Shown one piece after another: positions 54,986-64,000 of a stretch of 64,000 nt of DNA. Both the position numbers and the translations under genes were made by a program. The notes beneath the pieces were generated by a model. That model searched no databases. It worked only from the letters and a program-made list of their open reading frames with translations, and was not told the DNA's origin. How positions within the stretch are numbered: position 1 is the stretch's first letter; the number at the start of each line of letters is the position of its first letter. The stretch spans positions 4,895,241 to 4,959,240 of the forward strand of contig NC_062213.1 of NCBI RefSeq assembly GCF_902686445.1, written 5' to 3'. The DNA is from Sciurus carolinensis (taxonomy: Eukaryota; Chordata; Mammalia; Rodentia; Sciuridae).

Positions 54986-56944
54986 TGTCAGAGCAGTGCC
55001 AGAAAACAAAATCAAGGCCCAAGACTCCTGGCTGGGGTCATGCGGGGAGGCCATCATCCTTCCTGTCACTGTGAAGTCAGAGGACTTCCCCCAGGGGGAC
55101 ACGGGGTTTGAAGACAGCTGGCAGAGTCCCAGGTCTTCGGCCTTCCATAAGACAAAGGTAGCTCGTGCAGAACAGGACAGCTCCAGTCTGAAGGGGCCCC
55201 AGTGTGTCGAGCTGGCCCTCAGCAGCCATGCCCCACCCTGGGACCAAGGCCCACCTGCAGAATCCCAGGACAGCTGTGGGATGGGCAATGGGTGAGCCCC
55301 TTTCCCCAGAAGCTGCTATCTTTCAGGTCTGGATTCCACTCCACTCAGCCTTGCACTCCAACATCTGACGTCAGGCTCCGGTGAGCTGAATGAAGGTAGA
55401 AGAATCAACTTTGTGGTCGTCCATGTCTGCCACCGCACGTTCCTTCCTGATCTCCCCTCTCTTCAGAGACCCTGTTTACTCTGTCTACAAGGGTGGGCTG
55501 ACAGTGATCCACTTGAACCTCAGTCTAGCCTCGGGTGCACTCTCTCTGGAAAGTTCCAGGCTCTATTCCACCAAGTAGCCTCCCAACTCACCTCCCTGCC
55601 TCACCCAGCCTCATGGCTGCTCTCAGTCCTATCAAGCCCACACTGCCGTACCCCACCCGTCTCCTTCCAAAGCGCTTCAGTGGTGCCTGGGTCTTAGGAT
55701 TGCACCCACACTTCCCTACAGGTCTCCCCAGTCTCTTCAGTTTTGTCCTGCTCCCCAATCCACCTTGATTCCCACTGCAGCCCCACAAGACCCAGGCCAG
55801 AGAGGCCTCAACTCCATGCCGAAGTCCTGCCTCTGCCCAGAGATAAAGACCCTGTGAACGGGGGCTCACCATTCTGCCCTCCTTAGGTCATCTCCTGCTC
55901 ATGGTGGCATCTCTCATTCTTTGACCACAACCTCCTCGGAGTGGTCTATCAAGAGGGGTCTCTGATTTGCTCCCCTCCTTTATTCTCTGGCTTGTCTGTC
56001 TTCTTTGACTCCCCCAGGGCACTTGGTATAGCTCAGCCACTGAACACAATAGTGTGCTTGGCTGTTTTCTGTTTCCCCACAGCAGGTGTGGGTTCCTGCT
56101 CAGCTCAGCTCAGCCTGGGCACATCATAACTGCTTGACCAGATACCAAGCCCTGTGTCCTCACACAAGTTGGGTCACTCTTCTCTGCTCCCCGCCCTGCC
56201 TGCGACTCTGAAAACCTAGCAGGGCACTCATCTGGCCTGTCACCATTCTTGATGCAGGACCTATCCTGACACAGGGCACACCTCTGCTCTACTTGGTCAG
56301 TACCTGACTGACTGCACCAAGTGGGCACTCTACCAGGACCTGTGGAATGAATTGCCACAGGTTGACTGAAAAAGGCAGGGCAGAGGCAGGGCTAGGATGT
56401 TGAGTGTCCCCAGGTCACAGATGAGCCCCATTGTGTCTGTTTATTAAACTGTTGCTACTCAGCAGGCAGCCAAATAAAGACACCCAGAGTTTAGAAGACT
56501 AGGAGCCGAGGGATGGGAGAGGTCATTCAAATTAAGCCATGTTCTCATCTAGTTCAAAATACCCGGCCTGGCCCACTTTTAGGAACAGCTGCTCAAAAGG
56601 AAATGTGGAAGGGCACCCAGGTTAGCGCCTGCTCCTCTTCTGCCTTTGGGGGCTGGGAAGCCGGTTGGTAAGGAAAGTGTCCTTATCACACTAACGTGGG
56701 CTCCCTCCCTGATCCGATGAAGGCCCTGGCTGGTGACAAAGGCTCTCTCAGACTTCACAGTCCTTATCCCAAAATAAGGACACATCTACCCTCCGCTCCC
56801 CCTCAGCCCTGGGTTGAAGTGAGAGCCCCGCAAACAGGGCTACCTGTAGGAGGCCCTGGCACTGAGCGGTGCAAGTTACCTTTAGTCATGTGCTCCAACA
56901 GTAGGGGAACTCAAGCACTGGTCGCTGGACAAAGAGCAGAGCTC
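54986..56944. other. Unique sequence upstream of the CpG island
   Basis: Pyrimidine-rich blocks at 55410-56060 may be worn L2. No exon recognised. A minus-strand donor-like word (complement of 'gttacctt' at about 56876) leaves open a divergent transcript from the island. Confidence 0.4.
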
Positions 56945-57500
56945 TCCCTCCCTGTCCCCTCCGCGGGGTCCAGAGGCGCCCGCGCGGCTGCTCCCGAGGT
57001 GGTGGGCTATTTCGGACCCGCTGTAAGAGGGACGGAAATATTCAGCGAAGTCTAAAATTGGACCGCGAGTTGTCTGCGCTCTCTGGGATTCCTAGGGCAG
57101 CCTCAAGTGTGCCGGTCCCCGAGACACCTGCCCAGGCCACCGCCAGCCTTCCCCGCCAGCGCCACGGCGCGTCCCCCTGGCGTCCCCTTCCATCCCTGAG
57201 CCCCCGCCCCTGGGCGCTGGGGGACCGGCTTTGCCAGCTCCCAGGGCTCCCCGCCCCGGCGCGCTCGGGTCCGCTCCCTCCAGACTCCGCCCCCGGCGCG
57301 ATCAGGCCCCGCCCCTCCGGCTCCTGCCCGGGCGTCCGGCCCCGCCCCCGCCGGCCCCGCCCCCGCCGGCTCCGCCCCGCGCCCGGCGCTCTTAGCCAGG
57401 GAATCCCAGCGCTGCGCCAGTGCGCCCCGGGGAGGCTGGACAGCTTTGTTCTCAGGAGTTACAGGGCCGCTGGGGCCGCCGCGCTTCTCCCCAAAGACGT
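56945..57500 (+). promoter_or_regulatory. CpG-island promoter, TATA-less, GC-box-rich
   Basis: The only CpG-dense stretch of the window. It starts around 'cctccgcggggtcc' and ends near 'gccgccgcgcttctcc'. It contains an inverted CCAAT box ('attgg', 57057-57061) and at least six CCGCCC-type GC boxes at about 57203, 57289, 57307, 57340, 57355 and 57371. No TATA box is visible. The densest GC-box cluster (57285-57385) would place initiation near 57390-57420. Orientation is inferred from two + strand splice donors downstream (57690/57691 and 57819/57820); a divergent minus transcript is possible. The 164-codon frame at 57058-57552 is an effect of high GC and has no recognised domain. The gene it serves is not identifiable from this window. 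Confidence 0.8.
57340..57369 (+). repeat. Perfect 15-bp tandem duplication of GC boxes
   Basis: 'ccccgcccccgccgg' occurs twice in a row (57340-57354 and 57355-57369), each carrying two GC-box cores. The minus strand has G-runs of 3-5 suited to a G-quadruplex. Confidence 0.95.
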
Positions 57501-57690
57501 GTCTTCTCCTTTCCCTCTTTTCTGTTTCTCACACTTTCGACTCCATTTGTAAGTCCCCAGCCTTACCTTCTAACTAGACATTTAGGTATTTGTTTCAAAA
57601 TTTGCTCTCTCTCTCTCTGGACCCCTGACTGGAGAAAGACTACAAGTCTTGGCTGGAGACTACTGAATGTGCTAGATTTTGGAGAGAAAG
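57400..57690 (+). other. Candidate non-coding first exon with a GTAGGT donor
   Basis: DNA just downstream of the GC-box cluster runs to 'ggagagaaag|gtaggt' at 57690/57691, a good donor. The only ATG in this stretch (57667) opens a frame of two codons ending in TAG, so the exon would be 5' untranslated. An alternative, longer exon would end at 'ctctgccag|gtaagg' (57819/57820), which is an even closer donor match. The start is estimated. Identity of the gene unknown; no second exon recognised before the window ends. Confidence 0.4.
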
Positions 57691-57819
57691 GTAGGTAGGC
57701 TGTTGACAGGAGACCCCCAGGAGGGGGCTGCCTGGAGCTGGCATCTTCTTCGGACACTGCTTCCAGGGGCTCCAGCCCAGGACAGAACTGACTGACACCT
57801 TTGAGCACCTCTCTGCCAG

Positions 57820-59955
57820 GTAAGGCCTGAGTTCTCTTCTCTGCCACATATGCTGTAAGTCACAGGCTTCAGTGTGCTCCTACCTTCCTGGCGACAGGGA
57901 GGGACAGTGGAGTGGGTACAGGCTGGAGAGGGTGCTCTCTCCAAATACAGATCTGTTTCCTGCTGAAGCCCTTTGGGGATGATCCCAGTCTGGAGCAGAT
58001 GTGTGTGTGCCTTGCCTCATTTTCAGGGCAATACCGAATAAAGCCAGGGAGAACATACCTGTTTGATTTTCTCTGGGCAGCACCAGGATGACCCCAGTGT
58101 TAAATGCTACAGCTTGTTAGAAGTTGCTACTTCTAAAGTTGTTGTGCTAGCCTCTTCAATTTTCCAGTAAGAAAAGAGAGAAAGATGGGGGAAATGGAGG
58201 TGAAGAATATCTTCTCTTAGGTTTTGCATTGACTGTCAAAGGACTTTGCCTTCTTGAGCTAAATTTAAGTCTCTTTTTTTATCTGAGCATTTTATTGCCC
58301 CGTCCCAGCTTTCCCTGGACCACAGAGGTGTTTTTGTCTACTTTGTTTTCTCTGTGTATTGTTTTCTGTAGCAGGCCAGAACTTCTTGTCTTGTTTATGA
58401 AGCGTAACTTGCATTCAGTGTGTTTTTGGACAGTGTGCCTCATATCTCCCCATTCAAGGCCAGATGACAGGCAGACACACTTGTCAGGCATCCCTCAAGG
58501 AGGTCCTGCCTGCTGCCTGTCCCAGAAGTCTGTGGGGTCTCCCTGCTCAGAACTTTGTTGCATTCCCTTTCACCTCCTAGATCCCGAGCTGCTAGTTCTC
58601 TGTCCACACTGTTCATCTGTCTGACTCTGATGATTCATTTATACCTGTTGGAATCCTAGAAAGACCTAGTTTAGTTGAGTCTGGGAATTTTCTTTCCAGG
58701 GCTTCCGTTTTGTTAGAGTGCTTCTGTGTGAGGCGCACTGCCCAGCTGCATGCTGTGAGGTGTGGTAGAAGCTTAGCTGTCTGTCTTGGCTTCCGGTGCC
58801 AACTCTATGGTTGTATCCTACTGCCATAGATAAACCCGGGGTACTGCACAGGGAGCCTCCATTTCTCCACTTGCCAAATGGAGATGATAGGAGGAATCAA
58901 AACAGGTTAACTTTGAAGTTTTTGGTACACAAAGGCATGGAATATGTTGCAGTTTCCTCTGTCTCACAAACCTGAAGCACTGCGGATGGAAGCACCTCTG
59001 CTGCGTCCTAGATCTCCTTGTCACTCAGGTACTGAGAGGCTGCGGAAAGTCATCACTCCAGGCACTTGGGCCTCTCTTGTTAGGCAACAGGTTGAATGGG
59101 ACGAGGATCTCTTTTTGTGGGGATCCATGAAGGGCTTCAGGGGTGCTACAGACACTTTAAGTGTTTGGAGCAGAAACGCATTTGTACCTACTTTTCCTGG
59201 GGTTTGTTCAAAGGGCCACCAGATATAAATTTTTACACCTACAAAATAGTCAAGTGACCCAATGGCTGATGCAGCCCACAGAGTTTTAATGCTTCACAAA
59301 TATTTTAAAAACTGCATTCAGAGGAAAGAAGCCAGGATGTCTTGGAAATAGAAACCGTGACTTGTGTGGAAAGATAAATATGACCATGGGAAGATCCATG
59401 GGAAGAACATGGTGCAGAGGAGAAGACAGTAGCCTCAGTGACATGGGGTGGGAGAGGCATTCTGAATAAGAGGCAGCTGATCTGTCTTTTGGATTATTGG
59501 GTGGCATATTCCATTTCAGTTGAAAGAAGTGTCCAGAAACAAGAGGAAAAGACTTATTGGGTAGTGAGTCCACCATGAGGGGAGGTATTCAAACAGGTTG
59601 GATGTCCATTTACAGGGCTGTGGGAGGACTGGTCTGAACCTGAGTACCTGGACCAGGTGAGCTTTTAAGGTCTCTTCCTAGTCTGAGATCCTGTCATTCC
59701 TAAGTATTTCCTTTCAGCCCTAGAAGGCCCCTCCTGCCTGCCTCTCTTCCTCCAAAACTGTGCTGGTTCTTAGGCTGTGGAGTTACTGTGAACCAGGACT
59801 GAATGACATGTGTGCTGTTCCTATCTCAGTGTTAGAAACAAAGACCAGAGAGTTTGAATCATTTTCCAAGGACAGGTAGAGGGAAGGGAGAGGGAGAAGG
59901 ACTCAAACATGATTTTCATGTCAACAAAAGACTTTGTCTTCATGCTTGGAAACTT
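57820..59955. other. Probable first-intron DNA, no exon recognised
   Basis: Unique sequence with a possible L2 remnant at 58500-58640. No conserved frame. Opposing short frames only. Confidence 0.4.
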
Positions 59956-59959
59956 CTCC

Positions 59960-59993
59960 TCAAAAAATAAATAAATAAATGAATAAATAAAAA
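59960..59993 (+). repeat. (AAAT)n microsatellite
   Basis: 'aaaaaataaataaataaatg' and 'aataaataaaaaa'. Short imperfect tetranucleotide run. Confidence 0.9.
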
Positions 59994-60164
59994 AGGGCAA
60001 CATTATTGATGTACAGCTCCCAAGGAGGAGCAGAAAATGAGAAGGCCCTGCAGGAAATTCTCAGGGCAACAAGGTTCCTGGGGATTTTACCAATCCTCCA
60101 CCCAAGAAATGATCACATACTGAGTTGCCCCACAAAAATAGCTGCAAAGGCTGGGGAGATGGGA

Positions 60165-60270
60165 ACAGTGCAGTTCCCCACTTTACACATGAGGACCCAG
60201 AGCTAAAGAGCAAGAGTGACTCACCTGGTTTGTGTGTAGAGGTGGAACTAAGTCTCCAACTCTCTTGAGC
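60165..60270 (+). repeat. MIR SINE, sense
   Basis: 'ttccccactttacacatgag', 'gacccagagctaaagagcaa', 'gagtgactcacctggtttgt' and 'gtagaggtggaactaagtct' follow the MIR order well. Confidence 0.75.
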
Positions 60271-60323
60271 AGGCCGGGCAGGAGGCTTGGCCCTTTGGTC
60301 TTCCTACCCAGACTTGTCATCAC

Positions 60324-60356
<33 letters not shown>

Positions 60357-60358
60357 GT
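60324..60358 (+). repeat. (TG)n microsatellite
   Basis: About 35 bases of TG interrupted by one 'ttt'. Confidence 0.93.
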
Positions 60359-60559
60359 TTGTATGGGTATGTTGGGAGGCAAAATTAGTGTCTGAGGCCA
60401 GGTGGCCACACTGACATCTCCTCTTGCACTCTACCTGGGGTCAGGGCAGGGTTCACGGAACCAGTGACTGAGTGACTAAATGACCAGCAGAATGGAGATG
60501 GAATGAGTGGATGATATGGGATTCTCGTTCCTTGGCTTTGTTACTTAGCAAAATCAGAC
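60359..60559. other. Unique sequence
   Basis: Nothing recognised. Confidence 0.4.
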
Positions 60560-60780
60560 TTGAGTTTGGGTTTTAATAAGTAGCTTTCTAGATTGCTTCT
60601 CAACATTCCTGTGAGTGGATGATCGCCATGTGCTGACCATTCCCTTCTTGCAGCTGCCATGAACATCTGTGCTACATGGTTTCCCACTGGGCCGTCATGT
60701 GCCTCAGCCGACTCCCAAGGAGTAGGATTCCTGGGTCAGAAGACATGGTCTCTGTACTGGTTCTCAAGAGGTATTAGGAC
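60560..60780 (-). mobile_element. Old L1 3' fragment, antisense
   Basis: 'tgcagctgccatgaacatct', 'actcccaaggagtaggattc' and 'ctgggtcagaagacatggtc' match the antisense L1 3' text ('gctgctatgaacattcgtg...ccaggagtggaattgctgggtc'). Confidence 0.65.
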
Positions 60781-61396
60781 TAAGCATGCATGAGAGTCTA
60801 AAAACTGGGGTGGCCTTGTGGTACAAAGGCAAGTCCTGGCAGACACTCAGGGAATGTGTCCACCTGCCAGCCGTGGTCCTGGGGATTCTTTGCTGGAAGC
60901 CAGGCACAGGCCTTCTGTGGCCCACCCTTCCTAACCCTAACCCTGCCTCAACTTGTATGCTCCCAGTTACTGGGAGCTTATTACTTCCAGCTAACTGATG
61001 GGTTGACGGCTTCTGGCAGAGATGAGAATATCTTTTAGTCTTTTTTTTGGTTCATAATAAATATTTGAAAAAATGAAGCCAGAATTTACACTGTCTTTTG
61101 TTTGAAGTATTTCTAAGGAGAGGCCTTTCTTCAACAACATTGGCAGGTTCAGGTCTGTGGTGGCTGACCTCGACTGCCTGGTGGTCATTGCTAAGGGTCT
61201 AATCTACTCTCCATGTCCTAAAGATGAGAACAGGCAGGCCAGTGACAACAACAAAGTAAGTGAAAAGTGGGTATAAAGTAGTTGCACTAAGGATTTCAGT
61301 TAAGGTGAATAAGTTGTAGAGATCTGCTGTCCGACATTGTGCCTAGATATATAATGCTATGTCGTATACTTAATTGTCTGTTAAGAAAGTAGGTCT
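60781..61396. other. Unique sequence, no gene recognised
   Basis: Carries the short telomere-like word 'ctaaccctaaccct' at 60931-60944, too short to be an interstitial telomere. The left copy of the next element's target duplication is at 61383-61396. Confidence 0.45.
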
Positions 61397-61508
61397 ACAT
61401 TGTGTACAACCAGAAGAATGAGAAGTTATACTCCATTTATGTATGATGTGTCAAAAATGCTTTTTATTGTCATGTATAACTAATTAGAACAAACAAAAAA
61501 TTTGAAAA
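61397..61508 (+). mobile_element. Severely truncated L1 with 14-bp target duplication
   Basis: 112 bases of squirrel L1 3' end ('ttgtgtacaaccagaagaat', 'atgtatgatgtgtcaaaaat', 'ctaattagaacaaacaaaaa'). It is flanked by the perfect direct repeat 'aagaaagtaggtct' at 61383-61396 and 61509-61522. The insertion point 'tgtt/aagaaa' fits the T-rich/A-rich preference of L1 endonuclease. The 3'-UTR text is closely related to 44195-44300. Confidence 0.92.
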
Positions 61509-61522
61509 AAGAAAGTAGGTCT

Positions 61523-61989
61523 CATATTGACTGTTCTTACCACAATAAAACACAGTGAAAATAAAACAGAACCACAGATGTTATGGTGATTAATCCAGGG
61601 ACCACCCACAAAGGCTTTGCACTCATAGCTGCTTTCATGGGCTCATTGGGCCGAGGACTTGAGGTGTCCACCAGCCTCCTCAGCTGAAGTATGAGTCCTC
61701 TCATGCCCTCCCTGGGACTTGCCTGCCTGTGGTGCAGGTCTGGACATGGAGTTAAGACTCCTCCTCTTATCACATAAAAAGTCTCCCCTGCATTTCCATC
61801 TGTTGGTCCTTATTTCTTCCTTTTGGGTGTACTTAGAATAAACTGAATCCTTCTCCCATGGCATCTTTTGACCTCTGCAAAAACAAAAATAAGGTGCTTC
61901 TTGATGCTGTCTGCAACTGTGTGCCAGTCAGTGCCAGAACTGAGATTCAAACTCACGACTTAGCATAGTCTTGCTCTTAACATTCTGGA
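61523..61989. other. Unique sequence
   Basis: No exon recognised. Confidence 0.4.
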
Positions 61990-62100
61990 CTGCCTTAAAT
62001 GTAAATGTATATAATGCATATAAATGAATATAAGGCAAATATATATGATTCATATAAAGGTAAACATATGATTCATATAAAAAGGTGAATATAGCTGTTG
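61990..62100 (+). repeat. AT-rich tandem words
   Basis: 'atatgattcatataaaggta' and 'atatgattcatataaaaagg' repeat about every 24 bases within a low-complexity AT stretch. Confidence 0.75.
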
Positions 62101-63117
62101 GACATTTTTTCTTTTTAAAAACCGTTCCTTGTTAGAGTGCTTTAAATTATAAAAATAATAATGACACATTGTAACAAGTGCATTAATCTCAGCAACCTCC
62201 TGCAGTCTGATCCTTCAAGTGAATCAGTAGCTACATTCCAGCAAATAGCCTTTCACAACTTTATCTAGAGCCAAACATGCACATCAGTCAAAATGTAGCA
62301 TTCGAACATTTGGGAACAATGACTGACAAATACTAAACATGTGTTTATCTAGCATCCAGTCTCGTGTAGGTGGCACTCCATGAATCACTGCCAGGTGAAG
62401 TGTAGGAAGGATTTTGTTTTGCCTGGTCTGCAGCTTGCTGCGAGCCCACCGGGAGCGGAGCTGTCTCCTGCCATCATCAGAGGCACCGATGGACGGAATG
62501 AGGCATGGCATGGCATGTTCCCAGGACTCTGGAGAAACAGCCAACTGTGACAGATCCTGGCTTTATGTGCCTCCCACCATCCCATGCCTGGCGAGACCTG
62601 TGTGATCAAGGGCTGCCTTCACATGAGGGAGGCAGGGGTCTGCTTTTGTCCCCAGGAAATGAGCTCCTGTAGTTCATAAGTTCTGTATTACCTAGCTCTG
62701 AACCACCCATGCCTGCACAGTGCTGGGTACAGTAGGAACTCAGTCCATATCTGCAGAACAAAGTAGTTTTAAAATGGGGATAAAAAATGCTTCTCAAGGA
62801 ATCAAAATCCATGCAAAACTCCTGATATATAGTAGGTGTTAGAGTAGTAGACCACAATTTCATTTAAATCACAGCTAAATGAGAAAATGAAATATTGAAG
62901 CTGGAAAAGTCATGCTGATATTTACCATGCCCAGGATAGCACCCACACTTAGGCATTTCCAGGGGATGCTCGCCCTTCCTGGCCTCCCAGCTCCGGCCCC
63001 CAGAGGGCTGTCTGCTCACGGGCAGTTCTGGGCAATGCCTCCATTTAGCCCAGGGGCCTGGATCCATGAACTGGGTTGTGTTAGTGGTCATAAGGGCAGA
63101 CTAGGTCTGAATTTGGC
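62101..63117. other. Unique sequence, no gene recognised
   Basis: Only short opposing frames. No recognisable domain or repeat. Confidence 0.4.
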
Positions 63118-63120
63118 ACC

Positions 63121-63121
63121 T

Positions 63122-63156
<35 letters not shown>

Positions 63157-63162
63157 TTTTTT
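63121..63162 (+). repeat. (TTTA)n microsatellite
   Basis: About ten uninterrupted TTTA units, ending in a T-run. Confidence 0.95.
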
Positions 63163-63630
63163 ACTAGCTATGTGTTTTCTAGAAATGTTTAGAGCATATC
63201 TGGGCTGGAGTACAGGGAAAGGTCTTCGAAAACAAGATCAGTGTCATCCTAGGGCCCGGGAATTTCTGGTCAGTAAACAAATATGGTATCCTTGTCAGGT
63301 CAGTATTTATCAAAGCCACAGACTCCTGTAGGAAATGGGCTGTTGAATCCTACCCTGTGATGGCTCTTGGTCTCCCTGTTGGGTACATTCACAAGTCTTG
63401 TCCCTGGGAAGAGAGCTCACCCTGCAGCCCTCTGTTCTTGGTCCTTCTGGGTGCAGGCTGGATATCTGCGTGCTCACACCTGCCAGTGACAGGGTCCTAG
63501 GGGGAGTTGAGGCAACTTCTTGGAAAAGCCTCCTCATCCCATCCCCCACCTGCCTGTGACTAGGCAAAGAGAGTAACTCTTGTGCCATGTGCTTGCTCTG
63601 TTCTCAGAAAGTAGAAGCTTCAAGACTGTT
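63163..63630. other. Unique sequence
   Basis: No exon recognised. Confidence 0.4.
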
Positions 63631-63651
63631 TATATATATATATATATATAT
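63631..63651 (+). repeat. (TA)10 microsatellite
   Basis: Uninterrupted TA over 21 bases. Confidence 0.95.
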
Positions 63652-63711
63652 TAGAAAAAATGAGAGTTCCCCACTAAGCTAGACACTTAGACAGAGCTCA
63701 GATACTCAACT

Positions 63712-63850
63712 CATTGATTCATTTCTCTCTCTTACTCTGTTCATGGAGCATCTGTTCCATGCCCTTCACTGTTCTGGGCACTGAGAAAGAGAGACAGAGT
63801 CATGATCCCCAAGTGTAAAAAGCTGAGTGGAGAACATAGGCCAACACGCA
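63712..63850 (-). repeat. L2 LINE 3' end, antisense
   Basis: 'tcattgattcatttctctct', 'tcatggagcatctgttccat' and 'cttcactgttctgggcactg' match antisense L2 ('ttcattcattcaac...ttgagcacctactatg...ctgttctaggcactg'). Confidence 0.65.
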
Positions 63851-64000
63851 GGGAACTTCAGAGGTCTCCTGTGGGTGCTAAAAGCGCATCTGGGGAGCCG
63901 GAGGAGACAGCCCGCACCATGGCACACTCCTTACCTAGGCAATTCGTGAAGGCTTCACTGTCAGAAGACACATAAACCGGGGTTTGAAGAGTGGGCAGGA

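Noticed and set aside
57058..57552. 164-codon frame through the CpG island
   Set aside because: Stop codons are rare in very GC-rich DNA. The peptide is Pro/Arg/Ala-rich with no known domain and it crosses the GC-box cluster that should be promoter.
60928..60944. Telomere-like CCCTAA repeat
   Set aside because: Only about two units; too short to be an interstitial telomeric sequence.

Overview
This looks like mammalian nuclear DNA, almost certainly from a rodent of the squirrel lineage. Three young repeat types support that. There is a B1 monomer fused to an ID-type tRNA-derived SINE (48423-48610), an antisense ID SINE with a 'taaataaataaacaaaata...ttgtgtcc' style tail (29331-29471), and recent L1 3' ends sharing one terminal sequence (43145-43245, 44240-44342, 61397-61508). 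CpG is depleted everywhere except at 56.95-57.5 kb. There is no bacterial, organellar or exogenous viral gene organisation.

I recognise no protein-coding exon, tRNA, rRNA or known ncRNA gene. The open frames are short, mostly overlap on both strands, and carry no recognisable domain except inside L1 remnants. The window is best read as intergenic or intronic DNA with one real regulatory landmark. That is a TATA-less, GC-box-rich CpG island at about 56945-57500, followed on the + strand by two good splice donors (57690/57691 and 57819/57820). It probably marks the promoter and non-coding first exon of a gene running rightwards out of the window. I cannot name the gene.

Layout. 0-7 kb: unique DNA, a CCA/CAT minisatellite (3370-3720), MIRs, a MaLR-type LTR and an antisense L1. 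7-16 kb: an antisense MLT1 LTR, L2 and MIR remnants, and squirrel L1 3' ends in inverted arrangement (13.66 and 14.06 kb). 17.3-20.6 kb: two old L1 fragments head to tail. 20.6-25.6 kb: mostly unique. 25.6-27.2 kb: two MLT1 LTRs, one with a 5-bp target duplication. 29.3-32.5 kb: an old antisense L1 carrying a MER20 DNA transposon and bordered by an ID SINE. 34.3-34.7 kb: a 13-copy, 28-bp minisatellite. 35.0 and 48.7 kb: two MER2-type Tigger elements in opposite orientation. 38.6-39.05 kb: a complete solo LTR inserted in an L2 tail. 42.9-44.3 kb: a young L1 3' fragment containing another L1 tail. 50-55 kb: L2 remnants and an antisense MLT1. 57 kb: the CpG island. 60-64 kb: small L1 pieces and microsatellites.

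Repeat family names come from recalled consensus features, not from a database search. Boundaries are approximate unless a target-site duplication fixes them.
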